Of a DNA stretch of 8,138 nucleotides, positions 1-5,781 are shown in pieces. Source of the DNA: Acidithiobacillus sp. Its GTDB lineage: Bacteria > Pseudomonadota > Gammaproteobacteria > Acidithiobacillales > Acidithiobacillaceae. The stretch covers positions 1 to 8,138 of the forward strand of contig JAPTWR010000212.1 in the NCBI GenBank assembly GCA_028065135.1, given 5' to 3'. Position numbers and translations under genes: made by a program. Within the stretch, counting starts at the first letter, position 1; each line of letters begins with the position of its first letter. The notes beneath the pieces were generated by a model. The model did no database searches. It was not told where the DNA came from and was given only the letters and a program-made list of their open reading frames with translations.

Positions 1-90
1 CCAGCGCGCTGGTCAGGCCACACACGCAATTGGACACCCGTCGGTGCGGTAGATCTGAACCCGCAGCGGCAGGATAAAAAGGTTACTTAA
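1..90 (+). CDS. C-terminal end of an IS3-family transposase (partial, runs off the window)
   Basis: An open frame enters from the left edge in frame 1 and stops at TAA 88-90, giving 29 residues. The motif RWSGHTRNWTPVGAVDLNP resembles the extreme C-terminus of IS3-family (rve integrase core) transposases, where an R-W-S-x-x-T-R-N-W stretch followed by L-N-P is familiar to me. No catalytic residue lies in the visible part. The stop codon is followed within 30 bases by a sequence that fits an IS end, and then by the interrupted body of an acyl-AMP ligase gene on the other strand. That context supports an inserted element. Family assignment is from pattern memory only. The element may be intact outside the window. 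Confidence 0.6.
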   Translation, partial: PARWSGHTRNWTPVGAVDLNPQRQDKKVT

Positions 91-95
91 AAAAT

Positions 96-120
96 GGGGG
101 ACGCGACAACTACCTTGACA
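96..120. repeat. Putative terminal inverted repeat of the IS3 element
   Basis: This is the outermost ~25 bases of the element, reading TGTCAAGGTAGTTGTCGCGT and then CCCCC from position 120 inward. Only one copy is visible, so the inverted-repeat status is inferred from position and the TG terminus. The partner should lie left of the window. Confidence 0.4.
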
Positions 121-409
121 GACGCCGATACGTAGAATCCGCCATATTACCCGGTTTAACCGATACAGGAATGGCTCCAAGCAAAATGAGAGCCAAAAAC
201 GAGACAATATGCTCCAAATCGCTCGTCAATTTAATAAGTACTGTGTCTCTTGGCTTTACGCCACTGTGCGCAAAGTTGGCGGCGACCTTTTTCACATACC
301 GAAACAATATGCGGTAGCGTAATTTTGAAATACCATCTCGGCTCGCTATCATCAGGTAATTGTCGCAGTCGGCTAGACCGAAAATGATACTGGTTAATGT
401 ACCGCTCAT
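121..409 (-). pseudogene. N-terminal fragment of an acyl-AMP ligase / acyl-CoA synthetase, broken by an IS3 insertion
   Basis: The start ATG at 409-407 overlaps the stop of the thioesterase gene (ATGA at 409-406), so it is the last visible gene of the operon and translationally coupled. About 96 codons remain. The fragment has the early region of the AMP-binding (ANL) superfamily: L-R-Y near residue 32, a helix ending VAANFAHSGVKPRDTVLI (G-V-x-P-x-D-x-V), then FLALILLGAIPVSVKPGN, which matches the usual 'A...G.IPV...P' step. The P-loop (YTSGTTG-type) and adenylation motifs are missing because the IS3 end begins after base 121, and the frame stops three codons into the IS. Family members run to 500 or more residues, so the product is non-functional unless the rest is expressed separately. 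In the operon its role would be to activate an acid and load it onto the neighbouring acyl carrier protein or CoA. Confidence 0.7.
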
Positions 410-819
410 GCGCTGCTCCGTCGAAATTTTTCCAAGTCGATAGCAACCGGAACCTTTTTGACGCTGTCGTACAGGGCTAGTTGCACACACGCTCGCGCGC
501 AGGTTTGACTTTCAGGGTCTTCCACCATCTGGTTCAGATAGATGCTAAACCGTTGGACATTTCTCACACCAGTGTGAACCTTTACGGTCGAGATAGGATC
601 CCAAAACACCGGCTTTAGATAATCCAGTTCTAACCGAGACACAACTCCAAGCAGTCCATCCATACGTAGATCAATACAATTTTCCAGCGCCCAGGCCCAT
701 CTACCAGATTCTAACAACTGTGGGTATACAGCATTGTTTAGCTGGTGGCTCCAATCGAAGTCGTTTGGTCTCAATGGGACTAGACACGTCACTTCCCTTA
801 ACCAGTGAGATTTATCCAT
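406..819 (-). CDS. Hot-dog fold acyl-CoA/acyl-ACP thioesterase (4HBT family, FadM/YbgC-like)
   Basis: This is a 137-residue cytoplasmic protein, the usual size for a single hot-dog domain. Residues ~15-42 carry the 4HBT signature: VPLRPNDFDWSHQLNN, then Y32 and ESGR at 37-40. The pattern R-x-x-D-x-D...H-x-N-N...Y....E..R holds the catalytic aspartate (D20 or D22) and the long helix. A central segment LELDYLKPVFWDP fits the second strand. The family hydrolyses the thioester of acyl-CoA or acyl-ACP. Here it would release the acid from the carrier or edit mis-primed carrier. The start overlaps the phosphopantetheinyl transferase stop by 8 bases (ATGGATAA at 819-812) and the stop overlaps the ligase start. 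The ribosome site is weak, so coupling is likely. No membrane segment or signal is seen. Substrate length cannot be told. Confidence 0.8.
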   Translation of the reverse strand: MDKSHWLREVTCLVPLRPNDFDWSHQLNNAVYPQLLESGRWAWALENCIDLRMDGLLGVVSRLELDYLKPVFWDPISTVKVHTGVRNVQRFSIYLNQMVEDPESQTCARACVQLALYDSVKKVPVAIDLEKFRRSSA

Positions 820-1222
820 TGGACATGACCTTGTTTGCGACTATAACTATCGCTCCCGCAATATCGGCTGTATGGGTAATAGACAGATCTGCTGCCAAGC
901 ATTGATCTGACATGAATACAGATATCGCGCTCCGTATGGCAAGATATGGTCTTCCGTTTGGTTCATGTTGAACATCAATATCCGTGAACATGAAAGCGGG
1001 GGTGCTGTGCATGCTCGAAATAGCCTTTATGAAGGCCTCTTTAGCGCAGAAAATTCCGGCGAGCGAGGATGCTGCTGACGCCCTGCATTCGCAGAAGTTC
1101 AGTTCCTGCCTAGTGAAGACTGACAAGCTCCTCGTCAAGGCTGTTTTTCTTTTGAACTCCTTGAGCGACTGCATGTCGTATCCGATCAACATCATTGGTT
1201 GTAAGGGACGCAAGGTAGGCAT
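812..1222 (-). CDS. AcpS-type 4'-phosphopantetheinyl transferase (holo-ACP synthase family)
   Basis: This 136-residue protein moves the 4'-phosphopantetheine arm from CoA to a serine of an acyl carrier protein. It has the small AcpS layout. I-G-Y-D at 13-16 corresponds to the N-terminal G-x-D Mg2+ site, and VFTRQELNFCE at 35-45 to the '(F/L)t..E...c' region. F-C-A-K-E-A-F-I-K-A at 58-67 is the F/W-x-x-K-E-A-x-x-K-A signature, with E62 as the second metal ligand. NGRPYL and LSITHT follow, as in the family. The start at 1222 is chosen for a good Shine-Dalgarno (GCGGAG, 7 bases upstream). ATG codons at 1195 and 1192 would give a more typical AcpS N-terminus but lack a ribosome site. Either way it overlaps the diiron gene (113 bases with the chosen start). 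A dedicated PPTase beside an ACP suggests the housekeeping AcpS does not serve this carrier well. Confidence 0.82.
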   Translation of the reverse strand: MPTLRPLQPMMLIGYDMQSLKEFKRKTALTRSLSVFTRQELNFCECRASAASSLAGIFCAKEAFIKAISSMHSTPAFMFTDIDVQHEPNGRPYLAIRSAISVFMSDQCLAADLSITHTADIAGAIVIVANKVMSNG

Positions 1223-2108
1223 ACTTTAGCTCCGCAATGGATTTGACTGAAACTCCAGTGGCATGTTGTACAGCGGCCAAGACGCTACGAACTTTCTTGG
1301 CTTGCATCGGTTCGGCTCTAATCTGATCATCGCGGAGCGCTACACCAGTAGAGTCATCTGTCACCACATGCTCCCACCAATTCACGAACCCTTCTCGAGA
1401 TGTTTGGCGCGGTCTGGCTGAACCAAACGTCTCGCCCCCATTGGGCCGTATCCATGTATATGCCATTGATAGTACATCCTTAATTGGGTACACCCCTGCA
1501 TCAAGCAGTGCTTTGGCAAATGACACGAAATATTCGCGATGCTGGACTTCATCCTTCATGATTCGGTGGAATACTTCTTTTACAATCGGCTCGCGGGAGG
1601 TTTTCGCCATTTCACCATATGTTACAGTGGCCTCGATTTCGACACATGCTTGGAGCATGCAAACCCTAGCGTAGTTATCCGTCGGGAAGAATCCTCGGTG
1701 CATAGTAACGTCATCTTGCGCGATTGGATCTAGTCCAGCCATTTCAAGGAGCATTCCATATGCGACCTCGTGGTGGGCCTCTTCCTCTAACCAATATCTC
1801 GCTGACCACGCCGCCGCGATGTGTGCGATGTTTGCCCCAAGGGGATTGGATGTATTCAGATTTTGCGCAAGCTTTACGCCATCTACTGCCAACCTAATAC
1901 CTGCCGGTTGAGTTGTCAGCTCTGCCCTAGAGGCATGCCAAAGCGCAGCCTTGTCGCGCTCGTCTGCATGTATGCGCCTGGCGGAACCAATCACGTCGTA
2001 GACACTCCAGCGCCGGCTTTCATGATATATCTGCTGAATCCTCAGCACGTCGCTGATCGAGTATTTGTTGCATTGAATTTCCTTTACAAGTTGCGCAATG
2101 ATTTTCAT
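1110..2108 (-). CDS. Ferritin-fold diiron enzyme, acyl-ACP desaturase-like
   Basis: This 332-residue soluble protein carries two E-x-x-H metal motifs: LEEEAHHEV (E110/H113) and MKDEVQHRE (E187/H190). A third acidic helix, ACVEIEATVTYGE (E157/E159), and an earlier E63 could complete a 2-His/4-carboxylate diiron centre. Spacing and flanking helices resemble the acyl-ACP desaturase/R2 group. The AurF-type extra histidine before the second motif is not apparent. Such enzymes use O2 and an electron donor to desaturate, hydroxylate or otherwise oxidise an acyl chain, often while it is bound to an ACP, and here the ACP gene overlaps directly upstream (ATGA at 2108-2105). The C-terminal ~35 codons overlap the PPTase gene. 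No electron donor (ferredoxin or reductase) is encoded in view. Fold and metal site are fairly sure; the reaction is not. Confidence 0.72.
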   Translation of the reverse strand: MKIIAQLVKEIQCNKYSISDVLRIQQIYHESRRWSVYDVIGSARRIHADERDKAALWHASRAELTTQPAGIRLAVDGVKLAQNLNTSNPLGANIAHIAAAWSARYWLEEEAHHEVAYGMLLEMAGLDPIAQDDVTMHRGFFPTDNYARVCMLQACVEIEATVTYGEMAKTSREPIVKEVFHRIMKDEVQHREYFVSFAKALLDAGVYPIKDVLSMAYTWIRPNGGETFGSARPRQTSREGFVNWWEHVVTDDSTGVALRDDQIRAEPMQAKKVRSVLAAVQHATGVSVKSIAELKYAYLASLTTNDVDRIRHAVAQGVQKKNSLDEELVSLH

Positions 2109-2377
2109 GCAGGTAGCCTCCCACCATCTGACAACTGCCTTTCGATCTCAGTCATCAACTCGTCGACTGTGTGGTCGAGAGTAAAGGCGGGAATGTCCAC
2201 GCGGTCTCCCAGGTCGCATTCTGCGATGGCAGCGGCAACAGCTTCTAACAGATCAATCGAATTCGTGGCGACCGGTGACATTCCCAACAACTCGCCTAGT
2301 GTCCGATCGCCCACACATAGGTCCGATCGCTCCAATCCTAGCCGATTCGCTACGCTGTCCTTAAATTTTTCTAACAT
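2105..2377 (-). CDS. Acyl carrier protein
   Basis: This 90-residue acidic protein has the four-helix ACP pattern. The attachment motif is T-N-S-I-D-L-L-E at 38-45, with S40 as the predicted phosphopantetheine site. The usual D-S-L is N-S-I here. This change is seen in some secondary-pathway carriers, but it departs from primary-metabolism ACPs. Helix I (LEKFKDSVANRLGL) and the last helix (VDELMTEIERQL) fit. ATG 2377 has a clear ribosome site (GAGGA, 6 bases away). The stop shares ATGA with the diiron gene start, so carrier and oxidase are coupled. It presumably carries the acyl intermediate worked on by the neighbouring reductase, oxidase and thioesterase, after activation by the PPTase of the same operon. 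Confidence 0.85.
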   Translation of the reverse strand: MLEKFKDSVANRLGLERSDLCVGDRTLGELLGMSPVATNSIDLLEAVAAAIAECDLGDRVDIPAFTLDHTVDELMTEIERQLSDGGRLPA

Positions 2378-2414
2378 TTCGTTTCCTCATTTTTGCTGCA
2401 ATCTCAGGCATGAT

Positions 2415-3422
2415 TCATGTGTACCCTAGTGAAACTATAGTTCGACCCAATCGTTCGCCAGCCAAGAGGCTTTCAACTGCAGGGCCCACGTCGTCTAGTC
2501 GTATCGTTTGGGTGATATTTTCCAAACAAGAAACTTTCCACTCTGTTGCAAGTTTTTCCCATAGGGCCTTCCGGTGAAGCAACGGACACTGCACGGAATC
2601 TATCCCAAGGAGGTTTACCCCCCGCAGAATGAAAGGAAACACTGATGTGCTGAACTCGGTTCCGGACGCCATTCCACAAGCAGCGACTGAGCCCCCGTAG
2701 CGAATACGTTTCAGGATACTGGCAAGTATGGTCCCACCAAGTGTATCGACGGCAGCTGCCCACTCTTCTTTGCACAACTGGCGCTCACCTTCCTTGGCAA
2801 TATGGTCATGGTTTATTACTTTCGATACACCAATCTGGTGAAGATGCGATTCTGAACTGGCTTTTCGCGTAAGAGCGACCACCTGGTAGCCAAGTTTGGC
2901 CAAAATGGCAGTGACGATGCTTCCTACTCCACCTGTAGTGCCACTGACCAATATATTGCCACTGGCGGGCAAAACATCGTTTTTAAGAAGTTCTTCGACA
3001 CACAATGCCGCAGTAAGACCTGCGGTCCCGAGGCTCATGCTTTCCTGGGTCGACATTGCGCTGGGTATAGGCAAAACCCATCCCGCTGGGACACGGATAT
3101 AATCTGCAAAACCGCCCCATATTTCTGTACCAAGGCCAAAACCAGTGACAAGCACCCTGGCGCCTACTGGGATGCTGGGATTGTTGCTGGCAGCTACGTG
3201 GCCTGCTGCATCTATCCCTGGTACATGTGGATAGTGGCGGACAATGCCGGGATGGCCCGTAACTGCCAGTGCATCTTTATAGTTCAGTGAGGAAAAATGG
3301 ACCCTGATCAGGACCTCGCCCGGCGGTAGATCCGCCAGTGTACACTTGCGAATTTGACGATGAATATCGCCTCTGCTGTCCTTATCAATAACCATGGCGC
3401 GGAATTGTTCGTTGTTATTCAT
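2415..3422 (-). CDS. Medium-chain dehydrogenase/reductase, YhdH/AcuI (acrylyl-CoA reductase) family
   Basis: This 335-residue protein has the zinc-free MDR layout. An N-terminal GroES-like domain carries S-S-L-N-Y-K-D (44-50), the YhdH/YhfP signature, and P-G-I-D (68-71). A Rossmann domain follows with V-S-G-T-T-G-G-V-G (159-167) and T-R at 185-186, where NADPH-dependent members bind the 2'-phosphate. Later GIDSVQCPLLHRKALWEKLA and GRTIVSL are typical of the AcuI subgroup. Relatives reduce acrylyl-CoA or other short enoyl-CoA to the saturated thioester with NADPH. Here the substrate could be an enoyl-CoA or enoyl-ACP of the pathway. ATG 3422 has a good ribosome site (AGAGGA, 7 bases). The gene starts 17 bases after the DRE-TIM stop and ends 37 bases before the ACP start, so it is within the operon. 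Confidence 0.83.
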   Translation of the reverse strand: MNNNEQFRAMVIDKDSRGDIHRQIRKCTLADLPPGEVLIRVHFSSLNYKDALAVTGHPGIVRHYPHVPGIDAAGHVAASNNPSIPVGARVLVTGFGLGTEIWGGFADYIRVPAGWVLPIPSAMSTQESMSLGTAGLTAALCVEELLKNDVLPASGNILVSGTTGGVGSIVTAILAKLGYQVVALTRKASSESHLHQIGVSKVINHDHIAKEGERQLCKEEWAAAVDTLGGTILASILKRIRYGGSVAACGMASGTEFSTSVFPFILRGVNLLGIDSVQCPLLHRKALWEKLATEWKVSCLENITQTIRLDDVGPAVESLLAGERLGRTIVSLGYT

Positions 3423-3439
3423 GAACTCATCCTCTTGTG

Positions 3440-4660
3440 TTAATTACTAGGTGCTAGCGACATGGCGATGGAACGTATGTCATCCAAGGTCAACCAGGCA
3501 CGACTGTAGAACGTCTTCATCTGCTCTATCAACGCTTGGTACGCAGGGCCTTCATTTTCATACGTTTTCTGCATTAAAGACCTCAGCATTTCCATCATTT
3601 CGACAATAAAGCGCATGTCGTTGATCTTGTCAGCGTCAAAATGAATAGCTCTCAAAGCGTCCTGAACAGTTTTGGGGTGGATCGCAGCAATGTTCATTAC
3701 ATATTGGCGTTCTCCATCCGCTTCCAGATAATCCGGGATGTTAAGTACCCCTAAATTCACGCGATCTACAAATAGGCCGCTTACTGGGCGATATGCGTTC
3801 GGAATGTTCATAAATATTTCGTCTGCGAAGCGAGATACCTCAATCAGGCGGTCTACCTCCAAGGCCGCATTACCGAAGACTATCCCTTTGTCTTGTGCGA
3901 TTTTGGCTAAAAGCTCTACACTGGGCAGTCCCGCACGATTACCTAAACCTGCCAAACTGCCTTCGATCATTTTGAAGCCCGCATATACCGATGTGAGCGC
4001 GTTCGCCACGGCGAGCCCCCGGTCGTCATGCGCGTGCAGACAAAAATTGACATTAGGGTAATCTGACACCAAACGACGGCAAAGCGCATATGTTGATTCG
4101 GGAAATAAGGCACCAACTGAATCATTGATTCGAATAACATCAAGACCGCTATCAAGGCAACGCCGCACCTGTGTATCGATCTTTTTAAAGTTTTCCTCAA
4201 TTTCAGATTTGAAATTGGCAAGTATGCTGGCCTTGAATTGTTTGACGCCAATCCGTCTAAATTTTTCAATCACCATCTCAAACAGGCCCTGATCGCTCTT
4301 CATCTCAATCATGCCAAAACTGAGTGTAAAATCATTGAGAAATGCCGCAGGAAAAGTTTTGATATACTCGTAGGTTGTTTCCCAAGAGTTAAGCAATGCG
4401 ATCCATATAAACTTGCAGTCAACTGGAAAAAATCCGGCATGCTTAGCTTGGAGACCCATCTTTAATAATTTTGGTGTCTCCGGGCTGATACCCAGAACGA
4501 ACTCGCGGAGTCCAGCGTCAATCATTTTTTCTAGGAGCCGGAAGCGACTCTCTTCTGTAACGGCAAAAGCCGAACGTTCCGCTCCTTCTCTTAGCGTTTC
4601 ATCTACAAGAAAATCAATGGTGAAATTCATATACGGTTTTATCTCCGTGGTCATTAACAC
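3440..4660 (-). CDS. DRE-TIM metallolyase superfamily enzyme (HMG-CoA lyase / homocitrate-isopropylmalate synthase-like)
   Basis: This 406-residue enzyme starts at GTG 4660, chosen because AAGGAGG lies 6 bases upstream. ATG 4654 is the alternative (12-base spacing). D-E-T-L-R-E-G (20-26) is the catalytic DxTLR[D/E]G metal/substrate motif. H-A-H-D-D-R-G (209-215) supplies the two histidine metal ligands. G-L-G-N-R-A-G (238-244) matches the third family motif, normally G-x-G-E-R-x-G. N-D-S-V-G (179-183) fits the 'D.vG...P' segment. Members perform Claisen-like condensation or cleavage between acyl-CoA and a keto acid using a divalent metal. The deviations (D-D after HAH, N in place of E) place it outside ordinary leuA or NifV, and the leucine-regulatory domain of LeuA is absent. 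It is the first gene of the operon and probably makes or cleaves the acyl precursor. The substrate is unknown. Confidence 0.75.
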   Translation of the reverse strand: MLMTTEIKPYMNFTIDFLVDETLREGAERSAFAVTEESRFRLLEKMIDAGLREFVLGISPETPKLLKMGLQAKHAGFFPVDCKFIWIALLNSWETTYEYIKTFPAAFLNDFTLSFGMIEMKSDQGLFEMVIEKFRRIGVKQFKASILANFKSEIEENFKKIDTQVRRCLDSGLDVIRINDSVGALFPESTYALCRRLVSDYPNVNFCLHAHDDRGLAVANALTSVYAGFKMIEGSLAGLGNRAGLPSVELLAKIAQDKGIVFGNAALEVDRLIEVSRFADEIFMNIPNAYRPVSGLFVDRVNLGVLNIPDYLEADGERQYVMNIAAIHPKTVQDALRAIHFDADKINDMRFIVEMMEMLRSLMQKTYENEGPAYQALIEQMKTFYSRAWLTLDDIRSIAMSLAPSN

Positions 4661-4666
4661 GTCAAG

Positions 4667-4673
4667 CCTCCTT
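4667..4673 (-). promoter_or_regulatory. Strong Shine-Dalgarno deciding a GTG start for the DRE-TIM gene
   Basis: AAGGAGG on the minus strand lies 6 bases before GTG 4660-4658. The ATG at 4654 would be 12 bases away, which is unusually long. Confidence 0.6.
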
Positions 4674-4748
4674 TTCAATGCTTGGTAGTCTGCACAGGTA
4701 CTCAATCCATAACTCTAACCGGGGCTCAAAATACATGACATTTGTTAT

Positions 4749-5015
4749 ACGGAACGCTTGACAGCTATTTTGGCCTCTGCTGGCAGCGCGGGGACAGCTA
4801 CGATAACGCGCTGGCCGAAACGACTAACGGTATTAAAAAAACGGTGGCCCCCACCATCGTGGGACTTGAAAAACCGAACAGCGGTAGAAATGACCACGCT
4901 GGAATGGGTCCATTGATATAACCTCCAACGCCTTTTTGGTCCACTTATACCCCTCCTGCGAAACTGAGCAAACTATCACGTGCAGTGACTGAAACAGCTC
5001 AACAGGTTTGCTTGA
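4749..5015 (+). pseudogene. Decayed C-terminal part of an IS3-family transposase (OrfB)
   Basis: Reading the plus strand with frame changes recovers a recognisable IS3 OrfB. TERLTA starts at 4749. Then GDSYDNALAETTNG (from ~4812) includes the catalytic glutamate of the DDE triad. Then VEMTTLEWVH, a stop where the family has W, and YNLQRLFGPLIP (to ~4960). A tail NYHVQ...LKQLNRF follows and ends near 5015. At least two frameshifts and several in-frame stops show it is dead. The N-terminal half, including the first two DDE aspartates and OrfA, is missing, and no clear IS end is seen on either side. It fills most of the gap between the acyl operon and afeI, so IS activity probably joined or rearranged these two blocks. 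It differs in sequence from the IS3 tail at the left edge. Confidence 0.75.
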
Positions 5016-5122
5016 AGGACAATGAATAGCTCCGCCGAATTGGGGCGATTCAATCGGCGATAACCGGTTGCTAAAGACTGAACTACCAGCACTGATCCTT
5101 GGCACTGCCACGCCGTAGATTT

Positions 5123-5695
5123 TCATTCGTCAGCATTAGCACGATTGGTGATATTTACCCAGCATGCAAATATTGGACGCCCATCAATGACCATCGGCGG
5201 CCCCGCGCGATGTGCGTGAAATTCGGATCGAGACAACAATCGCTCCACGCCGATAGGTGATACCGTGATCAGCCGTTTTGCTCCATGCGAAGCCGCACAG
5301 GCGATGGATTCCTCCAGCAGTTTTCGCGCAACCGCAGAAGAAAACTGCCCTGGCGTCCTGGAGCGGTCATTCAAATCCACGGCCGCAAAGCGCGATAGCT
5401 CCCAAACATCGGGAGAACATGGTGGTGCCAGTCCGTTGAGCAACTGGGGAAAGACTTCGCCCAACAGATAGGGATGCGTGGTCGGGAGGAGTCGTGCGCA
5501 GCCGGATACATGGCCTTGATCGTTTTGCGCCACTACATACACAGTATCCGGCCGGTCGAACTGGTCCGACTCCATCCCGTTCTCTGTGTGCAATGCCCAC
5601 CCAAGCTGCTCGACAAAGACTTGATGGCGGTAGTTGGCCATCTTCGCATACAGATTGCTCGGTAAAACTTCAGCTGGCCCGGTTATAACCTGCAT
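5123..5695 (-). CDS. afeI: LuxI-family N-acyl-homoserine lactone synthase, AfeI-like
   Basis: This 190-residue enzyme makes an acyl-homoserine lactone from S-adenosylmethionine and an acyl-ACP. All expected LuxI-family residues are present: R23, F27, W33, D44, D47, R68, F82, E99 and R102, in the contexts YRHQVFVEQLGW and WELSRFAA. ATG 5695 has GAGGG 7 bases upstream. The gene lies 83 bases downstream of orf3 on the same strand, with a long palindrome between them. In A. ferrooxidans the homologous AfeI makes long-chain AHLs including 3-hydroxy forms, but the chain length here cannot be read from sequence. It uses an acyl-ACP donor, and a private ACP is encoded in the operon further downstream on the same strand. 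Whether they interact is speculative. Confidence 0.93.
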   Translation of the reverse strand: MQVITGPAEVLPSNLYAKMANYRHQVFVEQLGWALHTENGMESDQFDRPDTVYVVAQNDQGHVSGCARLLPTTHPYLLGEVFPQLLNGLAPPCSPDVWELSRFAAVDLNDRSRTPGQFSSAVARKLLEESIACAASHGAKRLITVSPIGVERLLSRSEFHAHRAGPPMVIDGRPIFACWVNITNRANADE

Positions 5696-5700
5696 CTCGA

Positions 5701-5729
5701 CACCCTCATAAAGTTCGACTATGAGAGTG
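5701..5729 (-). promoter_or_regulatory. Hairpin covering the afeI ribosome binding site
   Basis: CACCCTCATA (5701-5710) and TATGAGAGTG (5720-5729) pair across a 9-base loop. As minus-strand RNA the stem is 10 bp with one G-U pair, and the 3' arm contains the GAGGG Shine-Dalgarno of afeI. If the transcript starts upstream of 5729, as it would by read-through from orf3, the ribosome site would be masked. If transcription starts near 5724, only half the stem would form. Confidence 0.45.
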
Positions 5730-5735
5730 AATCTA
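5730..5735 (-). promoter_or_regulatory. Possible -10 element of the afeI promoter
   Basis: TAGATT on the minus strand (4 of 6 matches to TATAAT) follows TTGTCA, which is the outer end of the palindrome, after 16 bases. It places the start of transcription near 5723-5724. That is about 42 bases from the centre of the lux-box-like site, the usual geometry for LuxR-activated promoters. Confidence 0.35.
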
Positions 5736-5751
5736 TCAGCCCCACCGTTTC

Positions 5752-5781
5752 TGACAAGCTGTCAAGGTTGACAGCTTGTCA
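5752..5781. promoter_or_regulatory. Perfect 30-bp palindrome containing a lux-box-like operator
   Basis: The arms TGACAAGCTGTCAA (5752-5765) and TTGACAGCTTGTCA (5768-5781) are exact inverted copies separated by GG. The central 20 bases AGCTGTCAAGGTTGACAGCT (5757-5776) resemble the lux-box dyad (STGY...RCAS halves). The site lies 62-81 bases upstream of the afeI start and overlaps the orf3 stop codon at 5781-5779. No T-run follows on either strand, so it is not an obvious terminator. Probable AfeR binding site. Confidence 0.6.

Larger units (their letters stand above)
1..120 (+). mobile_element. Right end of an IS3-family insertion sequence, inserted in an acyl-AMP ligase gene
   Basis: This covers the transposase tail plus about 30 bases of noncoding end. 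Read inward from position 120 on the minus strand the end begins TGTCAAGGTAGTTGTCGCGT, so the element ends in CA on the plus strand, as IS3 elements (5'-TG...CA-3') do. The ligase reading frame is clean up to position 121 and breaks immediately after it (stop TAG at 110-112). This places the junction at 120/121. The other end and any target duplication lie outside the window. The exact junction is inferred from the frame break and the TG/CA rule. Confidence 0.55.

Noticed and set aside
13..207. 64-codon minus-strand frame as a continuation of the acyl-AMP ligase
   Set aside because: It is out of frame with the ligase, crosses the IS junction and is antisense to the transposase tail.
1821..2429. 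202-codon plus-strand open frame
   Set aside because: It lies antisense to the ACP and diiron genes, which have clear motifs. Its own translation is cysteine/serine-rich with no recognisable domain.
4833..5126. 97-codon minus-strand frame just downstream of afeI
   Set aside because: It is the antisense of the IS3 transposase relic. The plus-strand reading explains the sequence.
5752..5781. Rho-independent terminator for orf3
   Set aside because: The palindrome is perfect, but no T-run follows on the minus strand, and the lux-box core plus spacing to afeI explain it better.
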